Source: Luidia sarsii | Lineage: Eukaryota; Echinodermata; Asteroidea; Paxillosida; Luidiidae | NCBI GenBank assembly: GCA_949987565.1 | Contig: OX465104.1 | Coordinates: 5,237,248-5,301,247, forward strand | DNA length: 64,000 bases | Direction of reading: 5' to 3' | Shown here: piece after piece, positions 13,401 through 25,400 of the stretch | How positions within the stretch are numbered: the first letter of the stretch is position 1 | Layout of the letters: the number at the start of each line of letters is the position of its first letter | Translations under genes and position numbers: made by a program | The notes under the pieces: model-generated | Told to the model about the DNA's origin: nothing | What the model saw: the letters and a program-made list of their open reading frames with translations, nothing else | The model's database searches: none

Positions 13401-16400
13401 GGTAAGTCAGATGATGAGTTAAGATGAGTTGTAAGTTGAGACTGTTAGTTTTGGATCAAAGGTCAATCAAGAATTCAATCCTTAGAAAATTCTACTGCAA
13501 TGAGAAATCAGGCTATTGTATTTACTTGACCCACCCAGTAATGCTCTGTAACTGTTGCATCATGGGAGGCTCTTCCAGGCTTTGGTCTACCCCCTCTGGT
13601 TGTGCTGTGGGAAGGTCCTCTTCATGATGTTTAAGGACGACTGTTGCACGACCAAGGCTATGCGACAAAAACATAATAAAGTCATGAAGACTCAAGCCTG
13701 CTACATGTAGTTCAGATGTTGTTTTTGAAACTAAAGCCGTGTCTGAAACGGGCGTCTAGAGCTAGGTCTAGGTCTTCCCTCTATTGGAAATACACGGAGA
13801 TGTGAAGACAATAGCCCTAGCCGTAGCTCTGGAAGCCCGTTTCGGACACGGCCTAACTCTATACACAGAGGCCATAGTATCCTTGCCACAGCAAACTATT
13901 TCCAAGTAAACACTCAAGTTTTGGTTGGCTTCAAATCAATGGCTCTTGCTGTGGCTGTCATGACTGGCAATATTATTTCTTTCTGCCAGTATTGAAGTCT
14001 TGAAGAATACCATACTCATTCAAATGTACTAAGCAACAGGCTGAAGCCATAGCATTTCAAGTACTTTTTATTAACTACTCATAAAAATCTAAGAATTAAC
14101 ACCCCTAGAAAGATTGCCTGTGATTCAGAGTATGAACAGATTTTTGTTGGTGAAACTTAAAACCCCACTTACGCAAATCGTTCCTGCCCCGTTGTTTCTG
14201 GCGTCTTCTGAGTTGGCGATCGAGCTGAAACTGTCGGTTTGGCATAAATCTCGAGGCTGTCATCAACCGTTGGCAGTTGTAAGTTCTCCGAGGAACATTT
14301 GAGAATTTTTGTCTTGCTGCGTGCGAACTGCGGTCTTGCATCCTCCACACTTTGTGATTTTGCAGGAATGCCTCTAAGTTCTTGTTTGATTTTCTTCGAT
14401 GCCTTCGGTGGTGGACCCCTATCCTTAAGAAACAATTCCCTGTCGATCTCGTCGCTCAGACGATCTACATTTCCATGGGAACCGTTGTTGTTCTTTTGAT
14501 ATTGCTGTTTCTTCTTGTCTTGATGAGGATGCGAGGATGGAACCGGGGACTGTTTGGCCGTCGGATGGTCTGAAGGATTGCTTGAAGGCATTTCCGTTGT
14601 CTTTGTGTTGACTGCAATGGCGGTGTTATAATCAAAGACCTGGTTGCCACACCCTCTGTCTATCCGCCCGGACCACACTGGTTCCCCGCCTACAAGAATC
14701 CTGGCATCTTTCACACCTACATGCAGGTCCTTTGCAAAATCAAATAGAACCAACAGTAATTAAGACAATAATTATGAGAATCGTTCATGGTCTTGTATGT
14801 ATATCAAACAGCATAGGAGCTTTGAAGACAAATATTGACAAACCAACTGAGGAAAAACTGACTGGGAACTTTTGAACAAATTGAAAAATTGGCAACAAAA
14901 TTACTATTGGTGAGAATGGTTGAGTGCTGTGGGGATTTTACAAAAATTATGGAGAGAGTAGCAAATGGAGAATTGTCTGCAGGAGTACCGTGTACAAATT
15001 ATAACTTTTTGAAGTTCTAAAAAAAAAAAAAAAGTAAGTGCCACTGAACAAAATCTTGAGGGAAAAGATTAAAAGCGTAGCTAGATGTCAAAAATTGAGA
15101 TTAAAATTTTTCCACTGTCAATTTTCACTTCTTCAAAACATTTTTGATTTTTTTTGAAAAATTCTTGATGAAAAACAGATTAACAGCGTGGCTTGATTGA
15201 TGTCAAAAGGCTGAGATCAAATTCTTTGCCGTGGTAAATTTTCACTTTTTCAAAATATTTTTGAAAAATTGGCACAGAAAACTTTGACCGGACCGGGACT
15301 TGAACCTGAGACCTCTGGTTTTGCATACCAGCGGTCTTATTATCTGAGCCATCCAGCCCTTAGATGGCGGCCTTCCCAAACAGTCAACTAATTATTTTGA
15401 AACACTGGCAGAACATTCTCCATCATTAGAGCTCTTTCTCTAATTACCTTGAGACTCTTGTTATAATTCCACACATCAATTCGGGAGATGTTCTTGGAGG
15501 TTATTCCACTGCTGCTTGCAAGATCAAAAAGCAATCTCAGAGTATCGCCTGACCGAAAGCCACAACTCCACATGTTTCTCTCTTTCGTTGTCTGTCACCA
15601 TGAAAAACAAAGATGTATCACTTTAGTCTTGCTTAAATAAAATACCGGTCCCACTCTTATCTTACAACAGTCCACATTAGACTAAATAAATTTGCAGGGT
15701 GGGTGAAACAATATAGGCCTTCCCCTGTCTGTGTACCTATGTCACTTTGTCTTTGAGAAAGGTCCTACTAGGATCAAAACGTCAGGGCCCTCTAACTTTT
15801 GAGATTCATGTATTGCAGGTCATTTTAGTCAGTGAGCAGTTTGCAACAGTTTTTGTATTAACTTAATTAGCAGAGAACACTGTGCAAGCTTTACCTTTGC
15901 TTTCCCGTTGACGATACTTCCCAGCTCTCCTCTGGCATCGGTGCACTGACCGATCACATTCACCTGGTCAGCTCTCAGCACCATCTTTCTCCCGTTGTGA
16001 TCAAAGAACTGGACATCGGTCAGACCGATCCGACTGGGATGCCCCCAGTTTGTGGTCACTTCTAGAAGGACCTTGGTGGATGCTTGGCACGACGGACCCG
16101 CAGAAGCACTCTGTGCGATTAAAAATCAATCAAGCAATTAATAACATAGCACCAAATTAAACAAACCAATGAAAAACTGACTGGGAACTTTTGAACAAAT
16201 TAAAAAATTTACAAAGAAAACTTTGACTGGACCTGGACTTGAACCCGAGACCTCTGAATTAATGTGCTCTTCCATCTGAGCTATCCAGCCCCTAGATGGT
16301 GGCCTCCCTAAATAGTCAACTAGTATTTGCCAAGGTGGGGGAGCCAGTCAGAAGCAATTTAACCATTAACTGCCGTATATCTCCAGGGATCACACCCCCC

Positions 16401-19400
16401 GCTTCTCATTCTGATGCAAACAACTAATTGTTGTAAACCTGGCTACAGCAGCTCAGGGATCACACAAAGTGGATGCAGCTTTTTCAATTCAAGTCAAACA
16501 AACAAAGGAAAACCTGACTGGGAACTATTGAACAAATTGAAAAATTGACTGTTTTCTTTGCGAATTTTTCAATTAGAGCAGCAAATTAGCAGATGGTATA
16601 CATGTGGGTGTAGGTTCTAAGAATTATAGATATTTAGCAAATATATTTCTGAATCTTTAATAATTTTGTCTATGAAGGAAGGACGAAAAACTGGCTGATT
16701 AACGATCAACTTGACAGAATTTGGATTTGAAGCCAAGCCCCCTGGTGTAATGTACCAGCACTCCACCACCTGAACTATCACGGTCTTCGGTTGCGGCCTT
16801 CCAAATGGTCGACTGTATCTAGCGAGGCAACACAGCCTTATCATCAGATTCTATAAATCAAACACACCGACCTTAGTCCTTGGAGCCAGCATAGGCGTCT
16901 TGAAGACAGATGATGTGTCCATCTCCTCTGTAGCCTCTGCCATCATCTCACTCTCATCGTCGGTGTGTTTGGGAATTTGTTCGGGGGCCAAAATCTCGTC
17001 TTTAACCTCAGTCGATTCCGCAACTCTGCCCAAAGCTTCCATGAGTTTTCTTTGTGATCTTTACAAAAGTGCGAAAGTCATTTGTATAAATTAGGCTTGA
17101 TTGTATTTAGTACTTCCGCTTGCATAATTGTGACCAGCTCTGCAAAAAAGGGTATCAAGAGACGCTATGCTTTTATGTGTAAATGACTTCTGCATATGTG
17201 GTCAGCTCAACATTCAATGGTTGTTAAGGGACTTTTTTATGTGCACAGCTGAACGGGTTACATTGTGAGCCTCAATGTGGTGTATGTTTGAGCTGACAAT
17301 GTACTGTAACTTATTCAGCTGTGTACATCACTCATTTGAAAAAGAATGTCCCTTAACCCATATCCGCCGAGTTATGGGATTTCCCGTAGAACGCAGGAAA
17401 GCTACAAATGCCGAAACTACGTGAAATTCCATGGTCTATTTTTAGGTTTGCGAAAATGATGGTGTTATCCCATTCACTGTTCTGTTGATATGGTTTATGA
17501 TATCTTAGATTTTCTTCTATCGTAATGAAGTAAATTTCATACTCTTTCCATTGGTATATAGTTATAGTTTGTTTAGGTTTTATTTTTGTTTGAAATTTTC
17601 TCTTGTAATGCACATTTTTTTTTTTTTTTAGTGTGATAGAGGCCTAGGCAAGAACACTGTTTATGTTCTGTGACCAGTCAGGCGGATATGGGATAATACC
17701 CAATCTTGTGGAGCCAGTCACAATTGGCTTTGAATGAAAACATTTGACTGAATTTCTCCCCTTTACCTTGCATCTAGTTGTTTGACTTTATCCAGCACAA
17801 ATTCCAACTTGTCTTCACTGAGATTCTGAGGGGCCATAAGATCCTGTGCGGACATGAATGCTTGAAGAGGTTCTGAAGAGACTGCAGCCTGCTTCTTGCT
17901 ATCGACAGAAGACGGTGGAGGAGCGCCTTCGATCGATGGTGAGATGGTGGACGCCTGATCGAGTCAAAAAGGAAAGAAATGAAGAAATAAATGAAATAAA
18001 TGAATGGATGAATGAAATACAAATATGTAGAGCTTGCACCTGCTGTTAATTGATTGATGAATTTTCCTACCCTCAGCTTATGTATGAGAATTTTATGAGT
18101 ACAACAGCAGGTAGTTCACGGATGTAAGTGACCGACAAAGTCATCTCCTGAAAATCACTTAAGGGCAATAAATTGTGCAACTGCGAGTGAGCGCTTACAC
18201 GACTGAGAGATGCGACTATAAGTGAGCGCTTAGGCGACCGAGAGATTCATGGCACGGGTGCAAGCGCCCTTCAGATTTTAGGGTTTTAAAATAAAAAAAT
18301 AAAAAATTAAAGAATTCCATAAATCCAGACATTTCTAGAAGTCTTACATCCCTGGTAGTTGGCAGAGGGACCCCTAAATCCACCTGCTGTTAATTGATTG
18401 ATACATTCAATGACTAACATAACACCTATAAAGCTTTGATGAAGTACCTCTGTAGAATGTTGGGGAGGGGCACTTTTAGCTCCACTTGTCTCCTTCTTAG
18501 TGCCCACTGATTCATTTTCTGCCCTCATTGCCTTCTGTATAGCAGACAGGTCATCTGATGTCTTCCAACCTGTCTCAGGAATCTTCTTCTGAGACGAGAG
18601 AGGTCGCCTCGTGGAGGGAGCTAGAAGGAAAAGGCAAGGTATCCCAAGCAATACAAACAAGTTACAAAACCCTTACTAAAATGCCATGAAATATGACAAA
18701 TCTTAAAAAATTTACGGGAATAAGGGCAAGTAAAAAAAAATTAATAAATGTGTTTAGCGTCCCTGCTTGCTTCCTTTTTGGAAGCAATCTGGGTTATTTT
18801 TTGTGTGTGAAAACTTTTCCGGGAAAAATGGTAAAAAAAAAAATTGTAGTTATACACTCAGTCGTCATTGTGGAAATTGTCTATTTTGATTTAAAAAAAA
18901 AAAAAAAATAGTGCCCATCTTGGAAAAATAGCCCAGCCAGTTGTTTTGGATAAATGGGTCGGTCGGCCATTTTGAAAAAAGAAAAAAAGAAAAAAAAGGG
19001 TCTCTTCTTTACTCTTTTCCAAAAAGGCAGAACGCTAAACATGTTTTTTGTTTTATTTGGCCTATGGTTTGATCCTAGCAGGACATTCTCAAAGACAGAT
19101 TGACCCAAAACAAATTGTTTCTCCGAACAAAGAATACCTAACTGGACTAGGATGTAGACCCGACTTGACCCGAAGTGCTCTACCACCTAAGCTACCACAT
19201 CCCTGCGCATCAAAAAAAGTGGAAAGAGTCGAACAAACCTGAGGAAGTTTTAAATTCCCTAAGCTCTGAGGTGTGTGCAGAGACTGGGCGAGATTTTGAT
19301 TTAAGTTCGGACGGTCTGGTTGCCAAGGAAACCTCATCAGCGTCTGCTTTTCTCCTGTTTATTTGAGAAGAAAAAGACAGGTTTTTGCTATAGATTCTGT

Positions 19401-22400
19401 GGATGAGATCACAGAGGCACTAATAAGGGGTTTTCTGTTTGAGGGTTTTTACAGGATTTAGTTTGGTTGAAATCAGTTTGAAACTCACCTTGCAGAGAGA
19501 ACCTTTTGTTTGTGACCTAGGAATAAGAACAACAATAACAAATTCAATGAGGGTCTGCCCCACTCGACATGATAAACAACGAATACTCAGTGCTTTGCCC
19601 GATGCCTGATTTCAGGCAGCTCGGGCGGGATTCCAACCCGCGACTCCCACTTTCTAGTGAAGACGTCAATAACAAATGAATGAGGTACTACTACTTATCA
19701 AACATCCTGGTCCAAAATTAAAAAAAAAAGAAAAAAAAAAGGACAAAACTGAAATAAATAATGCTCTTTTCATAGTTATTAGGAGTGACACATGTTTCCT
19801 TCAGAGAAAACATTTTCTATGTAGAGCTTCACGGGTCTCTGCAATAAACATTTTATCACTTAAATCCATGCTACAGAACTGTTTTGCAATGTTGCTAACA
19901 CACTGTTTTTCACACTCTTTCTAGGGGTGTATTTACAAGTTTTCAGTTTTTATGCTAATGAGAATTTCAGACCTTTCAATATTTCCTGCAGACTTATCCC
20001 TAAACCTGTTGATTTACTGCCAAAATGTATGCTTCATAATCATTTAGTAAAGGAGTTTTTTTCCTCAAACCTAATCCAGAGGGATTAATTTTGCAGTTTT
20101 TTTTTTTTTTAAACTGTGGGTTCCTGACATGACCTTACAATAGCGGCCTCATTTGAATAAGGATATTTTTAAAGGTAAAACAGATGACCAATTTTGACTC
20201 CACTATAAGAAAAAGAAGCTTGCCAATATGTTTGTACACTTCGGATCCCTAGATGACAGCAGAAAATGAGCTTGACTGTGATATGTATTGCAGAGATCCT
20301 TTCAGTATAACACTATTATAGTCATTCACCTTGAGTTTTCCTATGCCTTTGTTAAGGACTTAATTCATAGAGAAAACCAAAACAATGTGAAACAATCAGA
20401 CACTCTAACCTGGAGAGGCAAACTCTAAGACGATCATGTCACCGGGCAGCAAGGAAACATCTGTCTTCATCTCAAGACTATCGGCCAAGACATTCACATC
20501 TTCCTCAATGTCTTCCTCATTCACTTCATTTTCCGAGGATGAAGAACTCAGGCTTACATCAGACTGTGGATGAAAATAAGTGAAAAAATTTCAGAATTTA
20601 ACTGAGGTAAAAGTTTCAGCTCAAAAGATTATTAATGAAACTCGGCAATTTGCATCAAGGGTGAAAAAAATGGAGTTGCATACCTTGGTGGATATACTTG
20701 TCCGTATGTCCGCATTTGCCTCCAAACTTTTCCGCAACATCTTAAAGGAAAATGGAGAAAAAAAATAACATTTAAAAGAGAACTGGACACTAACAGTGTT
20801 AATAAACAACAGTGGTAATAAATGTTTAAATACGGTGTGATATGTAGGCTGTGCATGTGAAAGGTACAATGGCTGGAAACAGCGAAAATCAAGGGAAATT
20901 TTGTCTTTTTATCGCTTTATATATATAAAAAAAACGATTAAAATTTGATGCGGCAGCAAAAAATTGAAGCAGGTGGGGATGACAAACTAGACCTAAAGGC
21001 TATTTACCCTGACGTCTTCAATACTCATCAGAAGTTGATCACTCGTGTCCTCCTCTTCCTCCTCAAATTCCATTTCCTCCTCCTCATCCGTTGCCTCCCC
21101 ACCACTAGCTTTCTTCAAGTATTCAACATCTAAGTCTTCATCGCCTTCATGGGCAGGTCTTGCAAGGATCTGCGATAGATTCTCTGCCATCTGTACAAAA
21201 TGGAGTGAGTTGCTTGAGGTAATTTTAATGTCAACAACAAATTGACTGGACCGAGACATGAAACCTCTGGTTCTGTGTACCAGTGGTCTTATAATCTGAG
21301 CTATCCAGCCTTTAGATGCTGGCCTTCCCAAATAGTGAACTTATTTGTTTTACTTGAGCAATTTTAATGTCAAAGAAATCTTTGACTGGAACGAGACATA
21401 AACCCCGAGACCTCTGGTTTTGTGAACTAGTGCTTTTACCATCTGAGCTATCCAGCCTTTAGATGCTGGCCTTCCCAATAAGTGAACTTGTTTATTTTAC
21501 TTATTTGTTTTACTTGAGCAATTTCAATGTCAAAGTAAACTTTGACTAGACCGAGACATAAACCCCGAGACCTCTGGTTTTGTGAACTATTGCTTTTACC
21601 ACCTGAGCTATCCAGCCTTTAGATGCTGGCCTTCCCAATAAGTGAACTTATTCATTTTACTTATTTGTTTTACTTGAGCAATTTCAATGTCAAAGTAAAC
21701 TTTGACTAGACCGAGACATAAACCCTGAGACCTCTGGTTTTGTGCATCAGTGGTCTTACCATCTAAGCTATCCAGCCTTTAGATGCTGGCCTTCAGAAAT
21801 AGTGAACTTGTTTATTTCACTGATTTGGTTTACTTGAGCAATTCTTAAATCACAATTACTTACAACATGAGGAATGTCAGATTATGAGTCGTAAAAGGAA
21901 CTTTTGAAGCAATTTCTGCCCGGTTAGTTTTGTTTGAATGGGAAGGAAAACAGTTGAAGAACTTACTTCATGATAGTCACATTGATCCTGCTGGTCAATG
22001 GTAAATGCTTGAGATTGTTGAGGTGGGGGTGCCTTGGCTAAGGATGCCTTCATGCTTTCATACACCTCAAAGTCATCAGAATATTCACAGTCTGGCTCGT
22101 TATCTAAGAATAGAAAAAAGGCATTTCGTGAGGAGTTAATGATCAGAAAGAGTAGCAAATAAAAGCTGAAACCTAGATATTTAACACATTTAATTTAATT
22201 TAATTTGATTTCTCTCTGCCTTTGAGAAAGGTCCTGCTAGGATTGAAATGTCAGGCCCACTAAATTTTGAGATTTAATTGTGGCATTCATTAAAAATAAA
22301 ATCGAGGATCAAAATGTCAGTTCCTCTAAAAAAAATTAGGTTTGTATTTTGGTGATTTGTGTCAGTAAAGAGCTTCATTCTTGTTGGCAGGAAGTCCGAT

Positions 22401-25400
22401 TTCATATAAGAAAATAATATTTACCTCTGCCCCATCTTGATCTGACCCTCAACTTATCTCCCTTGCTTGTTTTGATATCAAAAGATTCCTGTGGAGAGAA
22501 AAAGAGAAGAACTCTCAGAAACACGGATTTCCAAGAGGACTAGAGGAGTGCAAAATGTGAGATAAAACGCTGCAGGTCTGGAAACAGTTCTAGAAGAAAC
22601 AAGATCACCAGGGACAGTTCCTGAAAACCACAAGGGGCAGTTCTACAAGAAAATGAAACTGGAACATTGTATGGAGGCCAAAAAAATTGGCAATGAATAA
22701 CATAATGATGGCCTTCATCACACTCAAAGATTACTATTCCTTACAATCGGGCTAAGCGCTTGGCTACTAGTGGCTTCTACCGGCTCTTCTCAGAGCCACA
22801 CTCCTTTCCGAAAAAGAGAAGTGCTACATGGTGTCACCGCAAACCTTCCACTTAGTATTTCCAGCAGTCTGCTGAAGATGAACAGAGTATACTGTTCGAA
22901 AGGTTGAGTTCATCCGGTTCTTTTTAGAACCACACATACTCACAAAAGAGAACTTTGCACGGTGTCAATGCAAACCTATTACTCCTATTTCTAGTGCTAA
23001 ACCTCATCGAATTACATTTTTATTGACCCCAGTCATATTTGACAGTTTTCCATGACCTACCTGAAGCCAATTCCTCCTCTGCACCTTACTGGGTGCTGTC
23101 TTAGCTCTGTTTCCAATCTCTGCCTCTGGTTCCTGATAAGCGTGAAAACCTCTCACAGGCCGCCGAGGAACATCTGGGAATTCATAAAAAACATCAGAAG
23201 TTGCATCAGTTGCCAACTGCTGATACTTACAATGTTAAATGTACAGCATAGCTGCCAACCCATAATTAAAGGAAATTAGGAATACTTCTGCTAAAAAAGG
23301 GAGGAATCACAGAGCCAACTTCCAAGCCAAAACTAGGAATCTGTTGTCACGAGCTTGTAAAAACTGAGAATTTTTCCCCCCCCAAAAGAGGAGTGATTCC
23401 TCCAAAATAGGAATGGTTGGTAGCTTTGTTACAGTGCCTGACATATAGATCATAGCAGAACCTTTCTGAGGCCAAGTAAAACAAAATATTAGTTTCTCAT
23501 CTGATTTTTTTTTTTTAAAGAAGGATGCAGGCACTTCAATGGCTGGATACAGCGAAAATCAATCGAAATTTTGTCTTTTAATCATAATTTTTTTTTTTTT
23601 TTTTTTACTTGGCCTTATACTCAGATTGACAAGGTCTTGCAAGGACTGAAAGCACAGGGTCTCTTAAAGTTTGATAAATCTAAGAAAAAGCTTTAAGGCA
23701 AGGCCAAGGGGGAACACATTTAAACAGAGAGACAGAGGGACAGACCAACAAACTGACCTCCAGCTGTTTGGGGCTTTTTGGAGGAGGGTCTTCTTGGTGA
23801 AAACTTCAAAGGGCCCGTACTTCCTAGTTTCTGATTGGCTCCATTGATGTAGAGGGAGAAACCTTGTTCCTTCTGCTCCAACTGAATCTGCTTCTCATCT
23901 TTGGCTTTCAACTTCTTTAAAACTCTGTTCAAGGTAGAGGAAATCAAATCAAAACAGAGACTGAGAATTAAAACTGTCGCAGATTTTACTTGATCGGTAT
24001 ATGGAATGTATTTGAGTGAAATCTTGACAAGTCAAACTCTGATATGTCAAAACTCGTAAGTCAAACGACAATGCTATTCTCCTCAGTAATAAAACAATGG
24101 TACAACTTCTCTTCACTCCAAACTCTGGTTAACACAAATTATGACTCTGTTCCTGTGAGATTTGACTTATCAAGACTTTCCTGTACATGTTTAAATACAA
24201 GAGTAGCTATGAGATCCGTTTTTGTATTATAATAGATCAAAATGAGAAATAGTGCTTTTATCAAACTTCCTTAATTTTGATAACTTTTCGTAAAAATTAT
24301 CAGCTTTCTTCTCCATCTTTTTTCAAGTGTTCTGCATATTTGCTTCTTGCCTGAGAGGAATGTAGGCCCCTACATGTATATAAGTATATGATTCAACTTG
24401 CCTGTTTTTTTGTTGCAGATTAAGAAGGTATTCATCATGTTTGTCAGGTACATCGTCCTTAACAGTTGTACTCTAAAAAAAGAAAAGAAAACCATTTTAA
24501 TTTGAGTAATTTTTCAGCCTTAGCAATGATCTCCTCTTTAAGTTCCTGAATGCATATGAATATAAAGTACACAATATTTAGTATTAAGTACACCATATTT
24601 AGTATTGAAAATTGGTACAGAAAACTTTGACTGGACCAGGAATTGAATTTGTTCAAAAGTTTTCAGTTATTTTTTTTTTAATTTTTTTTTTAAACTTTTT
24701 AAAAATGCTTTGAACAAATGAAAAAAATTGACAAAGAAAACTTTGACTGGACGGTCTGGACCGGGACTCGAACCTCTGGATCAATGTACCAGTGCTCTTC
24801 CATCTGAGCTATCCAGCCCTTAGACGATGGCGTCCAAATTTAGTCAACTAGTCTTTGCCGGGGTGGGGGCCCCAGTCAGAAGCAATTCAACCATTAAATG
24901 CCGTATATCTCCAGGGATCACACCCGCTTTCATTCAGATGGAAACAACTAATTGTTTGTAAACCTGGCTACAGCAGCTCAGGGGATCACACAAAGTGGAT
25001 GCAGCTTTTTTCAATTCAAGTAAAACAAACCAATGAAAAACTTACTGGGAGTGTAATACAAAATACAACATACAATACGATATCCAGGTTTTGGGGTTTT
25101 TACTGTAAATGTTTAATCTTTTTGTCAATGATGGATTATCTTATGAGAACAATCATGACCTGTTCCTTGGGTAATTGGATGGGATGCTCTCCTTTCTGCC
25201 ATTGACGTCTTTGAGCAGCTGAAGTAAGCAAAAGACAAATACGTGACATTATCCAATGACAAGCAAAAGACAAACGTGACATTATCCAATGACAAGCAAA
25301 AGACAAACATGTGACATTATCCAATGACAAGCAATAGACAAACATGTGACATTATCTGATGAAAAGCAAAAGACAAATACGTGACATTATCCAATGACAA

